Shown here in pieces: positions 36,039-44,671 of a stretch of 64,000 nucleotides of DNA (within the stretch, counting starts at the first letter, position 1; each line of letters starts with the position of its first letter). The translations under genes and the position numbers were made by a program. This stretch comes from Singulisphaera sp. GP187 (lineage in GTDB: Bacteria; Planctomycetota; Planctomycetia; Isosphaerales; Isosphaeraceae): assembly GCF_900129635.1 (NCBI RefSeq), contig NZ_FSRB01000002.1, forward strand, positions 124,001-188,000, read 5' to 3'. A model generated the notes under the pieces. It was given only the letters and a program-made list of their open reading frames with translations. It made no database searches and was not told the origin of the DNA.

Positions 36039-36773
36039 ATGGCTACAACGTCCCGGAAACAACGTGAGGTCCGTCAACGCGAGCTGCACCTCCTGGATGT
36101 GGCGCGTTCGATGCTCATCGCGCAGGGCTATGCGGGGCTGAGCATGGACCGGCTCGCCGAGGCGACGGAGTACTCGAAAGGGACGATCTACCAGCACTTC
36201 TCGACCAAGGAAGACCTGGTCATGGCCCTGGCCTCGCAGTCGATGGAACAGCGCCTTGCGCTCTTCGAGCGAGCCGCGCATTTTCACGGCCGGCCTCGCG
36301 AGCGGCTGCTGGCGCTCGGGATCGCCGATGAATTGTTCGCCCGGCTCTACCCCCACGCCTTCCGCTCCGAGTTGATCATCAAGATGGCCAACCTCGAGGA
36401 ACGCGCGTCGCCCGAGCGGACCGATGCCCTCCGCGCCTGCGAAAGCCAATGCACGGGCCTCGTCCGCAGCTTTGTCGAAGAGGCGATCGCCGTCGGCGAG
36501 CTCGCCCCGACCGTCTCCTTTTCCCAGGTTGTATTCGCTGTCCTCACCATGGCCCTGGGCACCCACACCGTCGTCGCCAACTTCCGTCCGCTCCTGACCG
36601 AAGCCCAAGTCACCGACCCGTACTCATCCCTGCGGGAAAGCATCCAGATCCTGCTCGACGGCTTCGGCTGGAAGCCCCTCTCGTCCGAGTGGGACTATGC
36701 CGAAACCTATCGCCGGATCGCCCAGGAGGTCTTCGCCGATGAATGCCAATCCGCCGGACCCGGCTCCCTCTGA
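36039..36773 (+). CDS. TetR/AcrR-family transcriptional regulator
   Basis: 244 aa. The N-terminal HTH is ARSMLIAQGYAGLSMDRLAE followed by EYSKGTIYQHFSTKEDLVMA, the standard TetR three-helix unit. The C-terminal ligand domain is unassigned. ATG 36039 begins MATTSRKQREVRQRELH. The gene overlaps the following adaptor gene by 35 bp, so it is the first gene of the RND system 2 operon and presumably its repressor. I could not pick out a clear operator palindrome upstream. Confidence 0.93.
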   Translation: MATTSRKQREVRQRELHLLDVARSMLIAQGYAGLSMDRLAEATEYSKGTIYQHFSTKEDLVMALASQSMEQRLALFERAAHFHGRPRERLLALGIADELFARLYPHAFRSELIIKMANLEERASPERTDALRACESQCTGLVRSFVEEAIAVGELAPTVSFSQVVFAVLTMALGTHTVVANFRPLLTEAQVTDPYSSLRESIQILLDGFGWKPLSSEWDYAETYRRIAQEVFADECQSAGPGSL

Positions 36774-38007
36774 TGAGCCCTCCCCTTTTTTTGCGCCGAA
36801 ATCGACGAATCGTCGAAAATCGACGTTAGGTATTGTCGGTTTGGTCGTGACGACGGCCGCGGCGCTGACGGGTCGTTGGCTGCTGGCCGCATCGGCGGCG
36901 GCGCATGCTCCCAAGGCGGTTGAGCCGTTGCCGGTCTCGGTGCGGGTCCTGCCGGTCGTCGAGGAGGTGGTCTCGTCGGGGCTCCGCTACAGCGGAGTGG
37001 CCAAGGAGTTGAGGAAGGCGGAGCTGTCGTTCCGGGTCTCGGGGACGGTGACCTATCTCCATCAAGTGGCCGCCCCGGGCGATCGCCTCCGCGACGTCCA
37101 CGAGGGGGACACGCTGGCCAAGGGGACGGTGATCGCCCGGCTCGACCCGGATGACTATGGCCGCGAGCGCGGGCAGGCCGCCGAGCGGCTGGTGACGGCT
37201 CGGGCTCGCTTGGCCCAGGCCAAGGCGAATACCGAGCAAGCTCAGATCGACCTCAGACGCAACGAGCAACTCGCGCGGCGGAACTCACTCAGCGTCTCCG
37301 AGCTCGACAACGCCCGAACCAACCTGAAGGGGATGACGGCGACCGAGGAGGCGGCCGAAGGGGACGTCGCCTCGGCCCGGATCGGCCTCGAGCAGGCGGA
37401 AGCGAACTTGCGGTATTGCTCTCTGGCCGTGCCGTTCGACCGGAGCACGGTCGCCGCTCGCCTGATCGACAACAACGAGCGCATGACGCCCAACCAGCGG
37501 ACCTTCACGATCGTCGACATCTCCAGCGTCGTGATCGCCTTTAACGTCCCCGACACCCTGGTCGGCCGGCTCGCGATCGGCCAGGAGGTCGAGGTCACCA
37601 CCGACGCGCTCACCGGCCAGCGGTTCGTCGGGGTGATGCACAAGATCGCCTCGTCGGCCGACAGCCGCACGCGAACTTACCCGATCGAAGTCCGCGTCGA
37701 CGCCCCGAAGGGACTCCGACCGGGGATGGTGGCCACGGTCGTCTTCCGCAAGGAGACTCGCGCCTACCTCCTGCCGCTGACCTCGGTGGCGGCGGGCCCC
37801 TCCGCGCGATCGCTGATGGTCTACCGGGTCGAGGACGAGGGGGGCAAGTCGGTCGTCCGAGAGGTGCCGATGGCGTTCGACGACGTCCTCGACAACAAGG
37901 TCGCCATCCGGATGGGCGCCGTCGACGGCCTCCACTCGGGAGACCGCGTCGTCGCCACGGGCGTCCATCGCCTCCGCGACGGCCAGGCGGTCCGAGTCGT
38001 GGAATGA
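36739..38007 (+). CDS. RND efflux periplasmic adaptor (MFP), system 2
   Basis: 422 aa starting at ATG 36739, inside the end of tetR (translational overlap). One N-terminal membrane anchor (LGIVGLVVTTAAALTGRWLLA), then a lipoyl half (GTVTYLHQVAAPGDRLRDV), a long coiled-coil hairpin (about residues 140-220, RLVTARARLAQAKANTEQAQ), the returning lipoyl half (YCSLAVPFDRSTVAARLI) and a beta-barrel. It couples the pump at 38231 to an outer-membrane channel. No lipobox, in contrast to systems 1 and 3. Confidence 0.9.
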   Translation: MNANPPDPAPSDEPSPFFAPKSTNRRKSTLGIVGLVVTTAAALTGRWLLAASAAAHAPKAVEPLPVSVRVLPVVEEVVSSGLRYSGVAKELRKAELSFRVSGTVTYLHQVAAPGDRLRDVHEGDTLAKGTVIARLDPDDYGRERGQAAERLVTARARLAQAKANTEQAQIDLRRNEQLARRNSLSVSELDNARTNLKGMTATEEAAEGDVASARIGLEQAEANLRYCSLAVPFDRSTVAARLIDNNERMTPNQRTFTIVDISSVVIAFNVPDTLVGRLAIGQEVEVTTDALTGQRFVGVMHKIASSADSRTRTYPIEVRVDAPKGLRPGMVATVVFRKETRAYLLPLTSVAAGPSARSLMVYRVEDEGGKSVVREVPMAFDDVLDNKVAIRMGAVDGLHSGDRVVATGVHRLRDGQAVRVVE

Positions 38008-38053
38008 ATCGCCAATCCGTGCCAATCCAACCGCAAGCTCCCCTCCCTCCCCC

Positions 38054-38140
38054 CCTGGGACCGCGGGCGCCCCGCCCGCTCTTCAATGAAATAAAGATCA
38101 ATTCAATTGCGGGTGGGATGCCCGCGGCACCCGGGAATGG
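38054..38140. repeat. Inverted pair of family A repeats
   Basis: A reverse-strand copy (38054-38087) and a diverged forward copy (38100-38138, ATTGCGGGTGGGATGCCCGC) face each other across an AT-rich centre, giving an imperfect 85-bp palindrome in the gap between the adaptor and pump genes. Confidence 0.75.
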
Positions 38141-38230
38141 CCCTGCGAAACGCAAAATGACGTCCGCTCGCGAAGGATCCGGAACTTCCCGGCCAACCGA
38201 TCGGGATCACCCCGAGGTAGGTAAGGACTC

Positions 38231-41200
38231 ATGACCACATCGCAATATTTCGTCTACAAGCGGCCGATCGCCTGGACTCTGCTGATCGCGACGATCCTCT
38301 GGGGGATCTCTGCCTATCGGTCGATGCCCCAACGTCAGGACCCGCTGATCCAGATCCGCAGCGGGGTGGTGCTGACCTGGTACCCGGGGGCGGTCGCCGT
38401 CGAGGTGGAGCAGGAGGTCAGCCGCAAGATTGAAAAGGTGATGACCGAGAACCCGGCCGTCGAGCACGTCCGCTCGATCAGCCAGAAGGGGCAGTCGATC
38501 GTCTTCATCGACCTCTACGAGACGATCAAGAACGCCGAGGCGATCTGGCAGGACCTGAGCAACAAGCTCGATGCGATCACCGACCTGCCGACCGTCGCCG
38601 GGCAATCCTTGCGGCCCAAGCTCAACAAGGACTTCGGCGATACCGTCGCCACGATGCTCACGGTGAGCAGCCCACCGATCACCGACTTCGAGGTCGAGCA
38701 GCGGGCCGAGTTAATCGTCCGGAAGTTGGAAGCGGCCCGTGCGGCCCGGCCCGTGGCCTTGCGCGACCGGCGGTACAGTGGCGTCCTGGTCCACCCTTCG
38801 TCGGTCTCGCCCGAGTTCATCGAGCGGATGGGCCGGTCCGCCTTGGAGCATCTGGTCGAGGCCGGCCTGGCCGAGGACGGACAGTACCTCGCGATGCTCG
38901 GAGCCGGCGTGGTCGACTTTCGGCTCGCCGACGGCGCGGACGAGTCGAGGCTCCACCACGAGGTCGGCCGCTGGGAGCGTGACACCCTCGGCGCCGGCCT
39001 CGGGCACCCCGACCTCTGGCCCGCCCTCTTGATCTGCGAGCCCCAGACGCTCGCCGGCGCAATGAAGCGACACGTTCAGGAGGAACCGGGAGGAGTGGCC
39101 CGCTACACCTACGAAGACCTGCACCGCTTCGCCGACCTGATCCAGGACAGGCTCCGGCAATCGCCCCGGGTCGGTAAGATCGAGCAGATCGGAGTCCAGG
39201 AGCAGGCGGTCTTCCTCTACTACAGCAACCGGCGTCTGAGCGCGCTCGGCATCGAGCCGATGGCCCTGGCGCAGCAACTCGCCTATCGTAACATCAACAT
39301 GCCTGGCGGTTCCGTCGAGCTCCCCGAACAGACCCTCGCGGTCAAGCCGAGCGGCCCCTACCGCGAAGGCCGGGAGATCGGCGAAACGGTCGTCGACATC
39401 CGCGACGGCTACCCGCTCTATCTCCGCGACCTCGCCGAGGTCGTCCGGGGCTACGAGGACCCGGCCCGAACCCTGAACTTCCGCACAGTGAAGCGCCACC
39501 CGCTCCATCCGCCGACCGCCCTCGATCGGGCTGAGCCAAAACCAAAGTCAGAATCGGGGTCGGGGCACGCCAAGGCCGCAGCCCCCGCCGGCCCGGCTCA
39601 GCTCTGGACCACCCGCGCGGTCACGCTGGCGATCTGCCACGTCAAAGGGACGCAAATCGCCGATTTCGGCCGGGACGTTGACCAGACCCTCAAGTCGCTC
39701 GAAGGCGTCCTGCCCGACGACTTGCAGGTGGAGCGTACCAGCGACGAGCCGCACGAGGTGCACCGCAAGATCGAGCTGTTCAAGGACTGCCTGATCGAGG
39801 CGATGGTCATCGTGATCGTCGTGACCCTCCTCTTCATGGAGTGGCGGAGCGCCCTGCTCGTCGCCCTCTCGATCCCGATCACCGTGGCGATGACCCTGGG
39901 CCTCTGCGCGATGCTCGGGGTCGACATTCAGCAGATCTCGATCGCCGCCTTGATCATCGCCCTGGGCCTGCTGGTCGACGACCCGGTCGTGGCCGGCGAC
40001 GCGATCAACCGGGAGCTGGCGCACGGCACGCCCCGCGACGTGGCAGCCTGGCTCGGCCCGCAGAAGCTGGCCCGCGCGATCCTCTATGCCACGCTCACGA
40101 ACATCGTCGCGTTCTTACCTTTGCTCCTGGTCGGCGGCGGCGCGGGGGAGTTCATCCAATCGCTGCCGATCGTCGTGACCGCCTCGCTGGTGGCCAGCCG
40201 GATCGTCTCGATGACCTTCATCCCGATGCTCGGTTACTACATGCTCAAGGGGCAGAAAGGGCTCGAGTCGGGGTTGTCCGAGGGAAGCAAGGGCTCGCGG
40301 TTCGCCCGGATCTACAACGGCTTCTCCGAGCTCTGCATGGAGCACAAGTGGGCGGCCCTCGCCTCGTGCCTGGTCGTCCTGTTCGCGGCGGCGAGCCTGG
40401 TCCCCAAGATCGGCACCAACTTCTTCCCCAAAGACTTGCACAACACATTCACCGTCAATCTGTTCCTGCCCGAGGGGACGCCGATCCGCCAGACCAAGGC
40501 CGAGGCGATGAAGGCCATCGCGGCGATCGACAGGCTGGCCGGCTCCGAGGCCGAAGCGTACACCACCTTCGTCGGCGCGGGGGGGCCTCGGTTCTGGCTC
40601 TCGGTCGTCCCCGAGCAGCCGGCGTCGAACTACGCCCAGATCCTGGTCCACACCCGCGACGCCTTCGCCACCGCGGCCCTGGCCTCGCGAATGAAGCGCG
40701 AGCTGCCGCCGTCGTTCGCCGCGGCCCGTGTGACCGTCGAACAGCTCGAGTCCGGCCCGCCGATCGGCACGCCGATCCAGATCCGGCTCCAGGGGCCCGA
40801 GCTGGCGACACTCCGGCTCCTGGGCGATGAGGTCAAGCGGATGATGGCCGCGTTCCCCGGGACCGAGAACGTCCACGACGACTGGGATCCCGAGTCGCTC
40901 CAGATCAACCTCAACATCGCCACCGACCGGGCGAACATGTCGGCCATCACCAACCAGGACGTGGCGATGATGACCAGCGCCGGGCTCTCCGGCTACACGG
41001 CGACCACGATCCGCGAGCGCGACCGGCAGGTCCCGGTGATCCTCCGGCTCCGCCCCGACGAGCGGAGCCGGATGGAGGACTTGAACACCATGCAAGTCTT
41101 CAGTGCGCGGGCCAACACGCAAGTCCCGCTCGAGCAGGTCGGATCGTTCCAGACCGAGATGATCTCTCCCAAGATCGGCCGCCGGGACAACGAGCGCTGC

Positions 41201-41944
41201 CTGACGGTCAAGTGCGACACCGTGCCCGGCCTCCTGCCCAGCCGCGTGGTCGACCAGTTGGAGACCCGGCTGATGGAGGCGTCCAAGGCATGGCCCCCGG
41301 GCTATCGCTTCGCCTTCGGCGGTGAGAAGGAAGAGCAGGCCAAGGGATTCGCGTTCATGTCGGTGGCGATGGTGGCCTCGATCATCGGGATCTACCTGGC
41401 CCTGGTGCTCCAGTTCAACAGCCTCACCAAGCCGCTGCTCGTCTTCGCCGCGGTGCCGTTCGGGATGATCGGCGGGCTCATGGGCCTCTTGATCTTCAAC
41501 GTCCCGCTCGGGTTCTTTGCGATGCTCGGCCTATCATCACTGGCCGGCGTGATCATCAGTCACGTCATTGTACTCTTCGAATACATCGAGGAGGCCCATG
41601 AACGGGGCGAGCCGCTCCGCCGGGCGGTGATCGACGCCGCTCTGGTGCGGTTGCGGCCGGTCCTGGTGACGGTCCTGGCGACGGTAGGCGGGCTCGTCCC
41701 GCTGGCCATGAAGGGGGGACCGCTCTGGGAGCCGCTCTGCTGCGTGCAGATCATCGGCCTTTTGGTCGCGACCCTGGTGACCAAGGTCGTCGTACCCGTC
41801 CTCTACGTCCTGTTCGTCGAGGACTTCAAGCTGATCAAGTGGTCCGCCCCCGGCGAGCACGCCATCGAGGGCCCGCCCGCCGAATACCTGGTCCATGGGC
41901 ATGGCCATGGCCCCGAAAGGCCGCTGGCCATCCCGATGAGCTGA
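38231..41944 (+). CDS. RND efflux pump, HAE1-like, system 2
   Basis: 1237 aa. Two six-helix halves and two porter domains are recognisable. The TM4 acidic pair is LGLLVDDPVVAGDAINREL, but the TM10 lysine of AcrB is replaced (LAGVIISHVIVLFEYIEE), as in non-AcrB subgroups. About 130 extra residues lie in the first porter domain (RPVALRDRRYSGVLVHPSSV onwards to HPDLWPALLICEP), and a Pro/Ala/Lys linker occurs near 430-460. The C-terminus is His-rich (HGHGHGPE). It follows tetR and the adaptor, so substrate-induced expression is likely; the substrate is unknown. Confidence 0.92.
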   Translation: MTTSQYFVYKRPIAWTLLIATILWGISAYRSMPQRQDPLIQIRSGVVLTWYPGAVAVEVEQEVSRKIEKVMTENPAVEHVRSISQKGQSIVFIDLYETIKNAEAIWQDLSNKLDAITDLPTVAGQSLRPKLNKDFGDTVATMLTVSSPPITDFEVEQRAELIVRKLEAARAARPVALRDRRYSGVLVHPSSVSPEFIERMGRSALEHLVEAGLAEDGQYLAMLGAGVVDFRLADGADESRLHHEVGRWERDTLGAGLGHPDLWPALLICEPQTLAGAMKRHVQEEPGGVARYTYEDLHRFADLIQDRLRQSPRVGKIEQIGVQEQAVFLYYSNRRLSALGIEPMALAQQLAYRNINMPGGSVELPEQTLAVKPSGPYREGREIGETVVDIRDGYPLYLRDLAEVVRGYEDPARTLNFRTVKRHPLHPPTALDRAEPKPKSESGSGHAKAAAPAGPAQLWTTRAVTLAICHVKGTQIADFGRDVDQTLKSLEGVLPDDLQVERTSDEPHEVHRKIELFKDCLIEAMVIVIVVTLLFMEWRSALLVALSIPITVAMTLGLCAMLGVDIQQISIAALIIALGLLVDDPVVAGDAINRELAHGTPRDVAAWLGPQKLARAILYATLTNIVAFLPLLLVGGGAGEFIQSLPIVVTASLVASRIVSMTFIPMLGYYMLKGQKGLESGLSEGSKGSRFARIYNGFSELCMEHKWAALASCLVVLFAAASLVPKIGTNFFPKDLHNTFTVNLFLPEGTPIRQTKAEAMKAIAAIDRLAGSEAEAYTTFVGAGGPRFWLSVVPEQPASNYAQILVHTRDAFATAALASRMKRELPPSFAAARVTVEQLESGPPIGTPIQIRLQGPELATLRLLGDEVKRMMAAFPGTENVHDDWDPESLQINLNIATDRANMSAITNQDVAMMTSAGLSGYTATTIRERDRQVPVILRLRPDERSRMEDLNTMQVFSARANTQVPLEQVGSFQTEMISPKIGRRDNERCLTVKCDTVPGLLPSRVVDQLETRLMEASKAWPPGYRFAFGGEKEEQAKGFAFMSVAMVASIIGIYLALVLQFNSLTKPLLVFAAVPFGMIGGLMGLLIFNVPLGFFAMLGLSSLAGVIISHVIVLFEYIEEAHERGEPLRRAVIDAALVRLRPVLVTVLATVGGLVPLAMKGGPLWEPLCCVQIIGLLVATLVTKVVVPVLYVLFVEDFKLIKWSAPGEHAIEGPPAEYLVHGHGHGPERPLAIPMS

Positions 41945-41956
41945 GACTCCGGCGGG

Positions 41957-42364
41957 CTACGCGAACGCGCGGCGGATCAAGTCGGGGAGCTGCGCCGTGA
42001 ACTGGCTGCGGGCGAGCACGGGGTCGCAGCCGGCCGAGCGGGCGTCGGCGAGGGCCGCGGTGTCGACGTGGGAGCCGAACGCGATGAACGGGGTGCCCTC
42101 GCCGGCCAGCGTTCGATAGGCCAGGAGCGCGGGGATGGAAACGAGCTCGCCGGCCGAGAGGTCGACGAAGACGACGCGGGGCTTCCACTGCTCGATCATC
42201 GCCTGTGCGAGCGCGGTGTTGCCGGCCACCATCACGCGGTGGCCGAGTTCACGCGCGGTGCCGGTGATCTTGGACGTGAAGATCAGGTCGCGGCTCAAGA
42301 GCAGGCCGGCCGGCTCCGACCCTTCGGGGGTCGGCACCGACGGCATGGTCGGGTCAGAACTCAT
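41957..42364 (-). CDS. Receiver (CheY-like) domain protein
   Basis: 135 aa with an alpha/beta receiver pattern: LLLSRDLIFTSKITGTARE, VMVAGNTALAQAMIEQ and RVVFVDLSAGEL, in which Asp68 takes the phosphoacceptor position. The N-terminal acidic pocket is reduced to one Asp (SRD, Asp26), so phosphorylation is uncertain. Its start codon overlaps the stop of the HAD gene (ATGA), so the two are co-translated. No output domain. Confidence 0.65.
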   Translation of the reverse strand: MSSDPTMPSVPTPEGSEPAGLLLSRDLIFTSKITGTARELGHRVMVAGNTALAQAMIEQWKPRVVFVDLSAGELVSIPALLAYRTLAGEGTPFIAFGSHVDTAALADARSAGCDPVLARSQFTAQLPDLIRRAFA

Positions 42365-43083
42365 CGCGTTCCAGCTCCTGAATTGCGATCGCGGGCGAAC
42401 TGCGCCTCGATCCAGACGGGGGTCAGATGATCCACGCCGGGCAAGACGGCGTCGGCTCCGGCCCCTTCGAGCTCGTCGGCCCGATAGGTATTGGAAACGC
42501 CGACGGCAAACATCCCCGCGCCCTTGGCCGAAGCCACGCCGGCCAGGCTGTCTTCAATCACCAGGCACTCGCCCGCATCCAGGTCGGGCACCCCCGCCCC
42601 CGGGTCGTCGCGCAAGGCGGCGAGGGCGAGCAAATACCCTTGCGGGTCGGGCTTACAACGGCTCGTGTCTTCGGCCGAGACAATCGCCCCTACCCGCTCA
42701 CGCGAGCCGATCAGGCCCAGGGCGAATTCGATCTCGGGACGCAAGGCGCCCGAGTTGATCGCCAACGGCCAGCGACCGGCCAGGGCGGCCAGGCAGTCGG
42801 CCGCGCCGGGGAAGAATCGCAGGCCGATCCCCGCCTCTTCCGCATAGCGAACCGCCTTCCGCGCGATCAGGGCGTCGAGTCGCTCCTGATCGGCTTCCTG
42901 ACCGCCATCGATCAGGGCGGCTTCAAAGCAGCCGCGATCGTCGAGGCCCAGGTAACGCTCGTGGTAGTCGCGATCGGTGATCGTGACCCCCTCGGCCGCG
43001 AGAACTTCGCGAAACATGTCGAAATGAAGATACTCGTCGTCGACGAGTACGCCGTTGAAGTCGAAAATCACCGCCCGGATCAT
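42361..43083 (-). CDS. HAD-superfamily phosphatase/phosphomutase-like protein
   Basis: 240 aa, start at ATG 43083 (frame open to 43170). Motif I is MIRAVIFDFNGVLVDDE, motif II lies in PLAINSGALRPEIEF, and VSAEDTSRCKPDPQGYLLAL plus GECLVIEDSLAGVASAKGAG are motifs III and IV of beta-phosphoglucomutase-like HADs. Asp8 (nucleophile) is present but the second Asp of DxD is Asn10, which would weaken the usual acid/base role. Coupled by ATGA to the receiver-like gene. The substrate cannot be inferred. Confidence 0.87.
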   Translation of the reverse strand: MIRAVIFDFNGVLVDDEYLHFDMFREVLAAEGVTITDRDYHERYLGLDDRGCFEAALIDGGQEADQERLDALIARKAVRYAEEAGIGLRFFPGAADCLAALAGRWPLAINSGALRPEIEFALGLIGSRERVGAIVSAEDTSRCKPDPQGYLLALAALRDDPGAGVPDLDAGECLVIEDSLAGVASAKGAGMFAVGVSNTYRADELEGAGADAVLPGVDHLTPVWIEAQFARDRNSGAGTR

Positions 43084-43180
43084 GCCAAACCTATTCTCTT
43101 CCCGCTCAGTTGAGGATTCGTGAGCCACCAAAACCAAACCCATCCCAAAACCGATCCCGACCCGATCCAATCAGGTCGGG

Positions 43181-43528
43181 TCAGATCGCCTCGGGCCCAC
43201 GCTCGCCGGTTCGGATCCGGATGCAGTCGTCCATGGGGAGGATGAAGATCTTACCGTCGCCAATCTTGCCGTCAGGCCCGCTTCGCCCCGCCTGAATGAT
43301 CGCGTTGACGGTCGGCTCGACGAAGTCCTCATTGACCGCGATCTGGAGCTCGATCTTACGGAGCAAGTTGACCGTAAACTCGTGCCCGCGATAGACCTCG
43401 GTGTATCCCTTCTGACGCCCGAACCCCTGGACGTCCATCACGGTCAGGCGAAACACCTCGACGTGTGAAAGGGCTTCCTTGACGGCCTCGAGTTTGGTGG
43501 GCTGAATCAACGCGATGATCAGTTTCAT
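43181..43528 (-). CDS. glnB: P-II family nitrogen regulatory protein, Phe51 variant
   Basis: 115 aa, the standard P-II length, start at ATG 43528. P-II proteins read 2-oxoglutarate and ATP/ADP and bind target enzymes or ammonium channels. The T-loop is GFGRQKGYTEVYRGHEFTV and the C-terminal signature GKIGDGKIFILP is intact. Tyr51, the residue uridylylated in enterobacterial GlnB, is Phe here (codon TTT), whereas Tyr46 remains. No amtB or glnA is adjacent. Confidence 0.95.
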   Translation of the reverse strand: MKLIIALIQPTKLEAVKEALSHVEVFRLTVMDVQGFGRQKGYTEVYRGHEFTVNLLRKIELQIAVNEDFVEPTVNAIIQAGRSGPDGKIGDGKIFILPMDDCIRIRTGERGPEAI

Positions 43529-43725
43529 GGAGGTCCCGCTCTTTCCGACACCCCGCCGCCGTGCCGTCGCACGAACGATGACAGGACCTCGGACTCCCAA
43601 GAGGTCATCCCCGAAGCACGTTCAGATTGACCGAGAATCAGGGTTGGCGTCAACAGAAAAGTTACGAACGAGGGTGTCGTGGCCCGGAGTGTCGTCGCCC
43701 CGCGACTCGCATAGGGCCGAAACCC

Positions 43726-43758
43726 AAAAAAGCCCCGTCCGAATGAATCGGGCGGGGC
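43726..43758 (-). terminator. Rho-independent terminator after the proline-rich lipoprotein
   Basis: On the minus strand an 11-bp stem (43758-43748 with 43742-43732, one G-T pair) encloses a 5-base loop and is followed by six T (43731-43726). It is 55 bp past the stop at 43814. Confidence 0.88.
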
Positions 43759-43813
43759 CATCGATCGCGCCAGGGCAAAACTTCGTCCTGGTTTCCCAAT
43801 GAGTCGGCTTACC

Positions 43814-44236
43814 TCAGAGGCTGGGGCCGGGGCCGGGCAGGCTGCCCACGCTGTCCGGCGGCGGCGGAGACACCTCACCCGAGGCCGGGGGCACCGAGAT
43901 CGCCCCGGCGGCCGCGGACGGCGGCAGCGGCTCCGGGCCATCCGAAGGTGGGGTCGGCGCGGGGGAGTTCACCGCGGGTGGGGGCGTGGCCGCGTCGGTC
44001 GACGAGGCCGGCGGCAGAGGAGCGCCGGGGGGAAGCATCAATGGTGCTCCCTGACCGGGACCCGCCATCGAATACCCGCCCGCTCCGGGCCCGCCCGAGG
44101 TCGGGGGATAAGACTGGGGACCGCAATTGCCGCCGATGCAGGGCGTGGGGAAGTCGTCGCAGGTGTCACACTGGGCACACCCCACCGCCCCGACTGCCAG
44201 GGCCGCGGCCAATAGCGCGAATTTGATCCGCAACAT
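43814..44236 (-). CDS. Proline-rich lipoprotein, 140 aa
   Basis: Start set at ATG 44236 (MLRIKFALLAAALAVGAVGC), giving a signal peptide ending in a lipobox with Cys20. A short Cys-rich stretch follows (CAQCDTCDDFPTPCIGGNC), then a low-complexity Pro/Gly/Ala tail to the end. It is probably an envelope spacer or wall-associated lipoprotein. No domain recognised. Transcribed towards its own terminator. Confidence 0.75.
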   Translation of the reverse strand: MLRIKFALLAAALAVGAVGCAQCDTCDDFPTPCIGGNCGPQSYPPTSGGPGAGGYSMAGPGQGAPLMLPPGAPLPPASSTDAATPPPAVNSPAPTPPSDGPEPLPPSAAAGAISVPPASGEVSPPPPDSVGSLPGPGPSL

Positions 44237-44671
44237 CGCCGGTATCCTTTCCGTAACATGTTTGGCCGTCATCTCTTCGGAACCCGGACCGTTCCGTGGT
44301 CCATGGCCCTTTTGCTGGATCGGACCCGCACCATTCGTTGGGAGTGCCGACCGCGCCTTCATTAGTCCTATTCATCGGCCACACCGCCGCTCGACAATGA
44401 CACGAAACGGCCCAAAGTTGCCTCAACCCTTTGAATCCCCGTATTGACGATCGCTTCGCGCAGGCCGGCAACTCAACGCAAACCTTCCAGTCAACCTCAT
44501 CTTCCAACACAATTCCACGCCAAGGTCACCCGACCACGTCGCCCCTGGGGCGTCTAACTCGCCTTGGCGGTACGATCGTCGTGGGATTTGCAAACGAATC
44601 CGGTCCGACCCGGTGACTTCCTGCATGGTAGTGGCGACCGAACTCAACAGCGCCGCGGGGACGACGACACG
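44237..44671. other. Divergent intergenic region, no gene seen
   Basis: Lies between the proline-rich lipoprotein and the sigma-factor gene, so it should hold both promoters. No recognisable boxes, hairpins or RNA motifs were found by eye. Confidence 0.35.
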
